64,000 nucleotides of DNA. Origin: an uncultured Clostridia bacterium (GTDB lineage Bacteria > Bacillota > Clostridia > Lachnospirales > Anaerotignaceae). Location of the stretch: contig CAJTZO010000002.1 of assembly GCA_910583755.1 (NCBI GenBank), positions 1 through 64,000 of the forward strand, given 5' to 3'. The position numbers and the translations under genes are program-made. This document shows positions 1 to 7,260 of this stretch, piece by piece; the first letter of the stretch is position 1; each line of letters starts with the position of its first letter. The notes under the pieces are model-generated. The model was not told the origin of the DNA, ran no database searches, and saw nothing but the letters and a program-made list of their open reading frames with translations.

Positions 1-53
1 AAAACTGCCGGTAAGAAAATTTTATAAAACTTACACATTTTTCTTGACAAACC

Positions 54-72
54 CAGTCTGTCAATAAAGTCG
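54..72 (+). repeat. Fragment of the dispersed stem-loop element (left end)
   Basis: CAGTCTGTCAATAAAGTC matches the left end of the element described at 51047-51267, but the match stops after about 18 bases. A TTGACAA motif resembling the other end lies immediately before it, so this may be a collapsed or internally deleted copy downstream of the Lon-like gene. Confidence 0.45.
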
Positions 73-116
73 TTCTTGTGTAAGCCTTGTTTATTTTCTG
101 TCAAACAAAGATAAAA

Positions 117-2522
117 TTATTTTTCTCCAGAACTTCCTTTGTAGTAGGATTTTAGTTTTTTCATTACTTTGCCATGTACAGTATCAGAAGGATATTTTCC
201 ATTTTTGTTTCTTTTTCCTGCTGGCATTTGCATCAATAATTCAATTCCTTCTTCTAATTTTGAAATGGCATAAATATGAAAATCTCCTTTTTTGACAGCT
301 TCTACAACTTCATCTTTTAGAACAAGGTCTTTGATATTGGTTTCTGGTATAATGACCCCTTGTGTTCCGGTTAATCCTCTCTTTTTACATAAGTCAAAAA
401 AACCTTCTATTTTATAAGTAACCCCACCAATCGCTTGAATTTCTCCCCTCTGATTAATGGAGCCTGTTACAGCTAAATCCTGCCGGATAGGAACCTCTGC
501 TAAGCTGGATAAAATACAATATAATTCTGTACTGGATGCACTGTCACCATCAATACCATTATAATTTTGTTCAAAACAAACACGACAGGAAAGAGACAAT
601 GGAAATTCTTGTGCATAAGTCTGCCCTAAAAAACCGGTTAATATTTGAATCCCTTTGTCATGTGTTTGCCCGCTTAATTGTGCCTCTTTTTCAATATTAA
701 TAATTCCGGATTCCCCCATGTAGGTAGTTGCTGTAATACGGGAAGGATTGCCAAAGGCATAGCTTCCCATGTCCAATACTGCTAAACCATTGATTTGACC
801 CACTTTACTTCCTTCTGTATCAATCATAATAACTTGTTCATCTAGCATTTCACCTAGTTTTTCTTCATACATTTTTAGTCTTTGTTCTTTTTCTTCTATC
901 GCTTTTTTAATATGTTTTGAGGTAATAAGCGTATCCCCTGCCAATTTTGCCCAAGTTGCTGCTTCTCCCATTACTTCAATCAATCGGTTAAATCGTGTGC
1001 TTAATTTATCTTGTCTTTCCGCTGTCCTTGAAGAATATTCTATTACTGCACAAACAGCATCTGCTGTAAAAGGCGCGGTATGTTCTTTTTCAGAAAATTT
1101 TTTGATGAATTGTGCTAATTTCATAATGTTTTCATCATTTCTTTTCATTTCGTAATCAAATTCTGCTTTGATTTTAAAAAATTTGTCAAATTCATCATCA
1201 AATTCACTTAATACTTCATAATAATATTCACTACCAATTAATATAATTTTAAAGTCAGCTGGAACAGGTTCTGGTTTTAATACAGGTGCAACAATCGCCC
1301 CCATTTGTTCCCTTAGATTATCCATTGCAATCTCTTTTGTTTTGATGACCCTACGGATTGCCTCCCAAGATTGCGGATTAGATAAAATATCCTGTGCTTG
1401 TAAAATTAGGTAGCCACCATTTGCTTTATGGAATAATCCAGCTTTAATTTTCATAAAATCAGTAGTGAGGTTTCCAAACTCGCTATCATATTCCACTTCT
1501 CCTACTAAATTATAATAGGTTGGATTAAAATGTACTACAACTGGTGCTCCTTCTGTTTCAGAATGGTCTACAATCAAATTGACATTATATTTTTGTGTAA
1601 TATCCTCGGAAGATTTTTTGGAAAACATAGGCAAAAGAGAGGCAATATTTTCGTCAATTTCTTCTTCTTCTTCAAAAAATTGACTGATATTTTCTAAGAC
1701 ATCCTCTTTGACATCATTAATATAAGAAATGACACGAGGATACTCTTTGTATTTTTCCTGTACAGAGTTTACATGATGCCCAATAGCAAACATACCAATT
1801 TTATAATCTAAATCATCGGTCTCCTTTTTGCATCCTTTTTCTAACTCTCTTAAATCTCGCATAATGGTACTTGCTTTTTCCTGTACCACATTAGAAGCTT
1901 TGTCAATCGCTTCTTGTTCTTCTTCTTGCAGTTTGTCATATTCTTCTTCGTTAATGGTTTTTCCGTCTATAATTGGCATAAAATAAATACCAGAATTAGA
2001 AGAACGAAGCTGAAAACCGTTTTCTTTTGCCATATCGGACATTTCTTTCATATAGACGTCCTTTTTTTCATCAAATTTTTTTAAAATAACACTTTTTTCT
2101 TTTTCATAATCTTCCGAACGAAATACTTTTTGTATTTCTGTTTTTAATATTTGTACCAATTCGCTCATATCTTCTTTAAATTGTTTTCCCATACCTGCCT
2201 GAAATCGCAAGGCAAGGGGGGTTCTAGGGTTTTGAAAATGGTATACATAACACCAATCATAGGGAACAGGTTCTGTTGCTGCAATTTTTTTTGTACTGAT
2301 TTTTGCATAAGTTGTTTTTCCAGTGCCAGAAGGTCCTGTCATAAAAATATTATATCCTTGCATTTTTACTGTCAGTCCAAAATCGAAGGCTTTTACTGCC
2401 CTTTCCTGACCAATTACACCACCATCTAATGGGATGATTTCATCTGTTGTCTGAAAAGAAAAATCAGAAGGAAAACAGATATTTTTTAATTGTTTGTAAC
2501 TTAATTCTTTTGTCTGTGGCAT
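117..2522 (-). CDS. Lon-like ATP-dependent protease, LonH/YcbZ type (AAA_32 family)
   Basis: Predicted cytoplasmic ATP-dependent serine protease of 801 aa. A Walker A motif GPSGTGKTT lies near residue 63, a long acidic, probably coiled substrate region (about 150-310) follows, and the C-terminal peptidase domain carries DGDSAS with Ser661 and GGVTYKIEG with Lys704; the 43-residue spacing equals that of the Ser-Lys dyad of classical Lon. The domain order (no Lon N-terminal domain) and the DGDSAS motif match the YcbZ/LonH group rather than LonA. I start at 2522 because AGGAGG (2532-2537 on the minus strand) sits 9 nt upstream; the frame is open to 2603 but that extension is low-complexity and lacks a ribosome site. 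It ends the tsaE-tsaB-rimI run. Substrates unknown. Confidence 0.88.
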   Translation of the reverse strand: MPQTKELSYKQLKNICFPSDFSFQTTDEIIPLDGGVIGQERAVKAFDFGLTVKMQGYNIFMTGPSGTGKTTYAKISTKKIAATEPVPYDWCYVYHFQNPRTPLALRFQAGMGKQFKEDMSELVQILKTEIQKVFRSEDYEKEKSVILKKFDEKKDVYMKEMSDMAKENGFQLRSSNSGIYFMPIIDGKTINEEEYDKLQEEEQEAIDKASNVVQEKASTIMRDLRELEKGCKKETDDLDYKIGMFAIGHHVNSVQEKYKEYPRVISYINDVKEDVLENISQFFEEEEEIDENIASLLPMFSKKSSEDITQKYNVNLIVDHSETEGAPVVVHFNPTYYNLVGEVEYDSEFGNLTTDFMKIKAGLFHKANGGYLILQAQDILSNPQSWEAIRRVIKTKEIAMDNLREQMGAIVAPVLKPEPVPADFKIILIGSEYYYEVLSEFDDEFDKFFKIKAEFDYEMKRNDENIMKLAQFIKKFSEKEHTAPFTADAVCAVIEYSSRTAERQDKLSTRFNRLIEVMGEAATWAKLAGDTLITSKHIKKAIEEKEQRLKMYEEKLGEMLDEQVIMIDTEGSKVGQINGLAVLDMGSYAFGNPSRITATTYMGESGIINIEKEAQLSGQTHDKGIQILTGFLGQTYAQEFPLSLSCRVCFEQNYNGIDGDSASSTELYCILSSLAEVPIRQDLAVTGSINQRGEIQAIGGVTYKIEGFFDLCKKRGLTGTQGVIIPETNIKDLVLKDEVVEAVKKGDFHIYAISKLEEGIELLMQMPAGKRNKNGKYPSDTVHGKVMKKLKSYYKGSSGEK

Positions 2523-2637
2523 ATGTGCAAGCCTCCTTTTATTTATTTCTTCCTTTCTTAAAAGAAAAGAAGTGAAAGAACTTGATAAGGCAAAAATTAT
2601 CATTTTTGCTCAAGGATTCAAATAGTTTCAAACTCTT

Positions 2638-3114
2638 TTAACTGGTTGTTTCTTGTTCATAATTTTCATAATTCGGAAAATATTTCCACATAATAACAGC
2701 ATCTTCTTTGGTATCAAGATAATATTTTTTACGAAATCCTTCTGGACGAAAGCCATATGATGTATATAATTTTTGGGCTGCTAGATTACTGATACGTACT
2801 TCTAAAGTAATCCCTATCATTTCTTGCTGTTCAGCAATATGAATAATTTCTTCCATTAAAGCTTTGGCAATTCCTTGTCGGCGATATTGTTCTAAAACAG
2901 CGATATTTGTAATGTGTCCTTCTGTTACAACATGCCACATTCCTGCATATCCTACAACTTTACCATTTAACACAGCAATGCGATAAATTGCTAATTTGTT
3001 TTCTTTCATTTCTCTTTCAAAATCTTCTTTTGTCCAAGGAAGTGTAAAACAAGCTTGTTCCACCTGTAATACATCTTCAATATGTTCTGCTGTCATAGGT
3101 AATATTTCTAACAT
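2638..3114 (-). CDS. rimI: Ribosomal protein S18-alanine N-acetyltransferase (GNAT family)
   Basis: 158-aa GNAT acetyltransferase. The acetyl-CoA pyrophosphate loop is seen as YRRQGIAKAL near residue 75, followed by the typical RimI segment LEVRISNLAAQKLYTSYGF. RimI acetylates the N-terminus of small-subunit protein S18; in Firmicutes the gene commonly lies beside tsaB and tsaE as here, 30 bp after tsaB. A GAGGA ribosome site stands 6-7 nt before the ATG. Other GNAT substrates cannot be excluded from sequence alone. Confidence 0.88.
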   Translation of the reverse strand: MLEILPMTAEHIEDVLQVEQACFTLPWTKEDFEREMKENKLAIYRIAVLNGKVVGYAGMWHVVTEGHITNIAVLEQYRRQGIAKALMEEIIHIAEQQEMIGITLEVRISNLAAQKLYTSYGFRPEGFRKKYYLDTKEDAVIMWKYFPNYENYEQETTS

Positions 3115-3144
3115 ATTTTTTCCTCGTTTCTGATAGCTTGTTTT

Positions 3145-3846
3145 TTATATAGAAACCTTTGATTTCAGTTTTTGTTCTCGTTCTCTTTCTGCTTGTGGTT
3201 TTCTTAAGTAAATAAGTTCTAGTTCACTACTTTTACTTACCTTTCCTTCTTCAATTAATTTCTCTGCTAACGCTGCTACAGAAGCTGCCCTTTGCAGCAA
3301 AGAATGAGAAGGGGAAAGATAAAACTTATGCTGTAAAAGTAATTCTTTGTGAATGGTAACACCATCTCCCAAAAAAATAACATTTTTTTGATAATTTTTT
3401 GCTTTTTCTATGACTTCTACTATGGGTAACGCATCATATTCTGTGATTTTACAAAGATTATTTTCGTTCCATTCATAAAAAGCGGTATATACCTGCTGTC
3501 TTCTTGCGTCCATTATGGGACATATCACAGCGCTGGTATCAAATACATTATATGCTAAAGCGTCTAAGGTGGGAACGGCGACAAGCGGAATATCCCTTCC
3601 TAAAGCAAGTCCTTTTGCAGTTGCAGCTCCAATCCTTAACCCAGTAAAAGAACCTGGTCCACAAGAACAAGCAATATATTCTATAGTAGATAAGTCAAAT
3701 CTTTTACAGATTTGTTCTATCATAGGCATAATGGTTTGAGAATGTGTCATTTTATCATGAATGGTATATTCTGCTAATAAAGTGTTGTTTTCCCATATTG
3801 CAGCGGAAGCAGTTTTTCCTGTTGTATCAACAGCTAATATTCTCAT
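3145..3846 (-). CDS. tsaB: tRNA threonylcarbamoyladenosine biosynthesis protein TsaB
   Basis: 233-aa ASKHA-fold protein (YeaZ). It shows the N-terminal LAVDTTGKTASAA segment, the HSQTIMPMIE motif, and SCGPGSFTGLRIGAATAKGL near residues 61-80, all typical of TsaB. TsaB is the scaffold/regulatory partner of TsaD and TsaE in making the t6A37 modification of ANN-decoding tRNAs. The start codon overlaps the tsaE stop (ATGA), indicating translational coupling. tsaD is not in the window. Confidence 0.93.
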   Translation of the reverse strand: MRILAVDTTGKTASAAIWENNTLLAEYTIHDKMTHSQTIMPMIEQICKRFDLSTIEYIACSCGPGSFTGLRIGAATAKGLALGRDIPLVAVPTLDALAYNVFDTSAVICPIMDARRQQVYTAFYEWNENNLCKITEYDALPIVEVIEKAKNYQKNVIFLGDGVTIHKELLLQHKFYLSPSHSLLQRAASVAALAEKLIEEGKVSKSSELELIYLRKPQAEREREQKLKSKVSI

Positions 3847-4277
3847 AATGTTCTCCCTTCTACCATAATTTTACGGTAATCATTACCTTTTTCATTCTCT
3901 TTTTGTATGCTTATCCAAATAACTTCTTTAGGAAGTAATTCTTCTATCATTTCTGCCCATTCTACCAAACAAACTCCTTTACCAAAAAAATAATCTTCAT
4001 ATCCTGTATCTTCCATTCCTTCTAAAGAAGCGATACGGTAAACATCAAAATGGTAAAATGGTAAATTCCCTTGATATTCATTGACAATGGTAAAAGTAGG
4101 GCTTGTCACATCTTCTTGTTTGATACCTAAGCCTTGTGCAAATCCTTTGGCAAATATGGTTTTTCCAGCGCCCAAATCTCCTTTTAAACAATAAATTTCT
4201 CCTGCTTTTGCCTGTTCTGCTAATAAAAAACCTATTTTTTTTGTATCTTTTTCTGAAAAACTTTCATATAATTTCAT
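3843..4277 (-). CDS. tsaE: tRNA threonylcarbamoyladenosine biosynthesis ATPase TsaE
   Basis: P-loop ATPase of the t6A machinery, 144 aa, the usual family length. Walker A GDLGAGKT is near residue 33, followed by SPTFTIVNEY and YHFDVYRI, then VEWAEMI, all hallmarks of TsaE. The frame is open a further 34 codons upstream, but the start at 4277 is favoured because family similarity begins at MKLYESFSEKD and a GAGAG ribosome site lies 7-8 nt before it. Its stop overlaps the start of tsaB by 4 bp. Confidence 0.93.
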   Translation of the reverse strand: MKLYESFSEKDTKKIGFLLAEQAKAGEIYCLKGDLGAGKTIFAKGFAQGLGIKQEDVTSPTFTIVNEYQGNLPFYHFDVYRIASLEGMEDTGYEDYFFGKGVCLVEWAEMIEELLPKEVIWISIQKENEKGNDYRKIMVEGRTL

Positions 4278-4279
4278 AG

Positions 4280-4513
4280 TTATCTCTCTTTCAATATGCA
4301 AAATATTCTTTTTATATAATAACAATACTCTTTCATTATAACAAATCCTTTTTTTATATGACAAAAAATATGTTTCCACATGATTTTTTGCTTTTTTCTC
4401 TTTTGCTTTTTTGTTTTTTTAAAATGTTTTAACATAGAATAGATGTTTTTTATTTTAGAAATCCATCCTATCCCTACCTGTCCCCATTTTAAAAATTTTA
4501 TTGCTTTTTGCAT
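4280..4513 (-). CDS. Possible small basic protein upstream of tsaE
   Basis: A 77-codon open frame with an AAAGGAG ribosome site 7-8 nt before its ATG, ending just upstream of the tsaE start. The product would be very Lys-rich after a short hydrophobic start (MQKAIKFLKWGQVGIGW). I recognise no family. The good ribosome site is the only positive evidence; A-rich sequence makes chance Lys-rich frames common here, so it may be merely leader sequence of the tsaE operon. Confidence 0.28.
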   Translation of the reverse strand: MQKAIKFLKWGQVGIGWISKIKNIYSMLKHFKKTKKQKRKKQKIMWKHIFCHIKKGFVIMKEYCYYIKRIFCILKER

Positions 4514-4604
4514 AATCTTTCTCCTTTCCCAACTTTTTAAAAGAAAGTTGGATAAAAAAACGTTAGGGAAAAATTTTAAATAAAACGAAATTTTTTATTT
4601 TGAT

Positions 4605-4777
4605 TCCGTCTGTCAGTAAAGTCTTTTTTTATGGGTTTCACTCACACCCACCAACTTTTTTAAAAAAGTTGAACAAAAAACTTTTATGAAAAAACTAGCG
4701 TTTTTCCTTATCAAATCAATCTTTTTAGCGAAACACTAGTTTCACATTAAGGTTCTTTGATTCTTTCTTTCAAAAAA
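4605..4777 (+). repeat. Dispersed stem-loop element, copy truncated at right end
   Basis: Begins TCCGTCTGTCAGTAAAGTC, contains the CCAACTTTTTTAAAAAAGTT palindrome and the module AATCAATCTTTTTAGCGAAAC, and breaks off after GGTTCTTTGATTCTTTCTTTC, before the Ctc-rich palindrome and right terminal repeat. It lies between trmL and the tsaE operon, both on the minus strand. A further scrap of the AAAGTTGG palindrome is visible at 4529-4552. Confidence 0.75.
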
Positions 4778-4785
4778 GGGTGAGT

Positions 4786-5274
4786 TTACCATGTGTGTCT
4801 GTGGAGTTGTCCTTGTTTTTGTAAGCCTTCAAAATTTTGCTGGCGGAGTGCCTCATATAATACTACTGCTACTGCATTGGATAAGTTCAGACTTCTGGCT
4901 TCTTCCAACATAGGGATTCGGATAGCTGTTTCTTTATAGTCTAAAAGAATTTCTTCTGGAATACCAGCCGTTTCTTTTCCAAACATAATAAAATCGTTTT
5001 CGTGATATGTTACATCTGTATACAATTTTTTAGACTTTGTAGTTGCCATAAAAATCGTAGGGAAATGATTTTTTTCTAAAAAATCATGGAAATTTTCATA
5101 ATAACGAATATCAAGTAAATTCCAGTAGTCCAGCCCTGCTCTTTTCAAATGCTTATCATCCGTTTGAAAGCCTAATGGTTTTATAAGGTGAAGACAAGAA
5201 CATGTTGCTGCACAGGTTCTTGCAATGTTACCTGCATTTTGTGGAATTTCTGGTTCTAATAACACAATATTCAC
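4786..5274 (-). CDS. trmL: tRNA (cytidine/uridine-34-2'-O)-methyltransferase TrmL
   Basis: 162-aa SPOUT-class methyltransferase. It begins MNIVLLEPEIPQNAGNIART, the TrmL signature, followed by LIKPLGF, FGKETAGIPEE and the C-terminal knot motif IPM...RSLNLSNAVAVVLYEA. It would 2'-O-methylate the wobble base of tRNA-Leu. The start is GTG at 5274 with GGAGAG about 8 nt upstream. It is divergent from perR; the 128-bp gap holds the perR promoter. Confidence 0.93.
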   Translation of the reverse strand: MNIVLLEPEIPQNAGNIARTCAATCSCLHLIKPLGFQTDDKHLKRAGLDYWNLLDIRYYENFHDFLEKNHFPTIFMATTKSKKLYTDVTYHENDFIMFGKETAGIPEEILLDYKETAIRIPMLEEARSLNLSNAVAVVLYEALRQQNFEGLQKQGQLHRHTW

Positions 5275-5337
5275 TTTTTTTCTCTCCTATTCTGTCTGAT
5301 ATATTTTGATAGATTCCTATTTTTCCATAAAATTCTA

Positions 5338-5366
5338 TTGACATGATATTTTACATGTATTATTAT
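5338..5366 (+). promoter_or_regulatory. Sigma-A promoter of perR
   Basis: Consensus TTGACA (5338-5343), a 17-nt spacer, then TATTAT (5361-5366), followed about 8 nt later by the likely transcription start. This is one of the best-formed promoters in the window. Confidence 0.75.
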
Positions 5367-5388
5367 TAAATAACAATAATTATTATGT
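5360..5388 (+). promoter_or_regulatory. AT-rich candidate PerR/Fur operator overlapping the perR promoter
   Basis: An imperfect AT-rich inverted repeat (TTATTATTAAATAACAATAATTATTA region) overlaps the -10 box and start site. Per/Fur boxes are AT-rich inverted repeats with A/T half-sites, and perR genes are commonly autoregulated. The match is imperfect, so this rests on position and composition. Confidence 0.4.
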
Positions 5389-5402
5389 AAGGAGCATTTT
5401 TT

Positions 5403-5822
5403 ATGAAAGATACTACAAAAGTTTTAAGAGCAAAAGGATTAAAAGTTACTCCTCAAAGGATTGCCATATATACCATGCTTTCTCATACAAAGGAACATCC
5501 TAATGCAGAAATGATTTATCAAGCATTAGAACCCACAAATCCTACCCTTAGTTTAGCCACTGTTTATAAAACGTTGTGTCTTTTTAAATCTTCTGGTTTA
5601 GTGCAAGAATTAAGTGTAGGTGAAGCAAGTGCAAGGTATGATGCAATTACAACAAGACATGCACATGTAGTTTGTAGCTGTTGCGGGAAAGTTGCAGACC
5701 TTTCCCATGACCCCTTTGGAGAGTTGCGCCACAAAGCTACACCATTTACTGATTTTACACTAGAATCAGAACAACTTATTTTTTATGGTAAATGCCCAGA
5801 ATGTCAAAAAGAAAAGTGTTGA
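5403..5822 (+). CDS. perR: Fur-family peroxide-stress repressor, PerR-like
   Basis: 139-aa metal-dependent repressor. The winged-helix domain (1-80) includes KGLKVTPQRIAIYTML and LSLATVYKTL; the dimerisation domain has structural Zn cysteines C91xxC94 and C131xxC134. PerR-type metal ligands are present: His32 in HPNAE, Asp80 in ARYD, His86 and His88 in RHAH. The Asp (rather than His/Glu) at position 80 argues for PerR over Fur, with one of the His residues the expected site of peroxide oxidation. It has its own promoter and GGAG ribosome site. Assignment to PerR rather than Fur or Zur is probable, not proven. Confidence 0.82.
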   Translation: MKDTTKVLRAKGLKVTPQRIAIYTMLSHTKEHPNAEMIYQALEPTNPTLSLATVYKTLCLFKSSGLVQELSVGEASARYDAITTRHAHVVCSCCGKVADLSHDPFGELRHKATPFTDFTLESEQLIFYGKCPECQKEKC

Positions 5823-5864
5823 AAGCTCCACACTTAAACGCTTGTCTGCTTTCTTGAAAGAAAG

Positions 5865-7136
5865 TTAAAGTTCTTTCGCTTCCTTTCTTTCAAGAAAAGA
5901 AGAAGACATAAAGGATTCTATTTCTTCTATGGTTTTTATCATTTTTTCAGATAAGATACGACAACCATTTTCTGTTACCACAACATCATCTTCAATTCTG
6001 ATACCAATTTCCCATTCTTCAATATATAATCCGGGCTCTACGGTGAGCACCATATTTGGCTTTAATAATTTTTCTTGATATCTTCCAATGTCATGCGTTT
6101 CTGCTCCCAAGTAATGACTTACACCATGATAATAATAATTGGATACATCCTGTTTTGTTTTTACAAGTCCTAATTTTTGCAGTTTTTCAAAATAATGTTC
6201 TTTTAAGATTTCATTTAAATGAGAAAAGGGTACGCCTGGTTTTATGGCATCAATGACCTTTTGTTGTCCTTCTAAAACAATGTTATAAATGGTTTTCTGT
6301 CTTTCTGTAAATTTTCCACTAACAGGAAAGGTTCTGGTAATATCTCCATTATACCATTCTTTTTGTGCGCCTACATCAAATAATATCAAATCATCTTGTT
6401 TTGTTTTACTGTTATTTTCATTATAATGCAATATAGTACCATTTTTTCCTGCTGCTGCAATACTTTGAAAAGCTTTTTGCTGTACACCATTTTGTTTTAA
6501 TACAAAATCAAAGTAAGCCTCTATTTCATATTCCATCATACCAACTCTAGCATGTTTCATCATACTTTCTATTCCTTTTATGGTAATATCAATGGCGTTT
6601 TGTATTAATTTTATTTCATAATCTTCTTTGATTTCTCGCATTTCTGCAAAAATAGGATAAATATTTTTTTGTATGATTGCTGGAAAATAGTTTTTTACTT
6701 TTTGCGCATAGTTTAGCGCTGGTGTCATGTTGCCAAATTCTCTGCATTCCATGTCAAAATAGCATTGTTCTATGTTATTTTTAAAGACATATTCTGCAAA
6801 ATCTTTGTCAAATTGGTCAATATAACAAATGGTTTCAATACCAGATAATTCTTTTGCTTGTTCCTCTGTCATATTTGCACCAACCCATTTTGCTAATATT
6901 CCATTGTCTCTTTCAATGTAAAGGGAAACTTCTGTTTCTCCCTTTTTTTTAGTAAAAAATAAAATACAGTTTTGTTTGTCAATGCCACTAACATAGTAAA
7001 AATTTCTATCTGGTGAAAAAGGATATTTTTCATCTCCTCTTTTGGTAGGGGCATTTCCTGCAAAAAGCACAACAACACTATTGTCTTCTATCTTTGAAAA
7101 TAATTTTTCTCTATTTTTGCTAAAAAATAAATTCAT
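5865..7136 (-). CDS. pepP: Xaa-Pro aminopeptidase (M24B, aminopeptidase P)
   Basis: 423-aa cytoplasmic metallopeptidase removing N-terminal residues that precede proline. The N-terminal creatinase-like domain (1-165) is followed by the pita-bread fold with all five dinuclear-metal ligands: Asp in ILFDVGA, Asp in NGDITRTF, His in HGVSHYLG, Glu in TVEPGLY and Glu in RIEDDV. Start at 7136 chosen for the AAGGAG site 10 nt upstream; 13 further codons upstream lack one. The last codons (SSFLERKEAKEL stop) correspond to a fragment of the dispersed element (TTCTTTCTTTCAAGAAA module), so the native C-terminus seems to have been replaced. Confidence 0.9.
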   Translation of the reverse strand: MNLFFSKNREKLFSKIEDNSVVVLFAGNAPTKRGDEKYPFSPDRNFYYVSGIDKQNCILFFTKKKGETEVSLYIERDNGILAKWVGANMTEEQAKELSGIETICYIDQFDKDFAEYVFKNNIEQCYFDMECREFGNMTPALNYAQKVKNYFPAIIQKNIYPIFAEMREIKEDYEIKLIQNAIDITIKGIESMMKHARVGMMEYEIEAYFDFVLKQNGVQQKAFQSIAAAGKNGTILHYNENNSKTKQDDLILFDVGAQKEWYNGDITRTFPVSGKFTERQKTIYNIVLEGQQKVIDAIKPGVPFSHLNEILKEHYFEKLQKLGLVKTKQDVSNYYYHGVSHYLGAETHDIGRYQEKLLKPNMVLTVEPGLYIEEWEIGIRIEDDVVVTENGCRILSEKMIKTIEEIESFMSSSFLERKEAKEL

Positions 7137-7260
7137 ATAATAATTTCTCCTTTTTTGTTGGTTTAAGATAAGCAAAAAATTGTTTTATAAAAATATCATT
7201 TCTAAGTTTTTTGACTATTATACCATAAAAGCGAAGGTTTTGAATGCCTTCGCTTTATTT

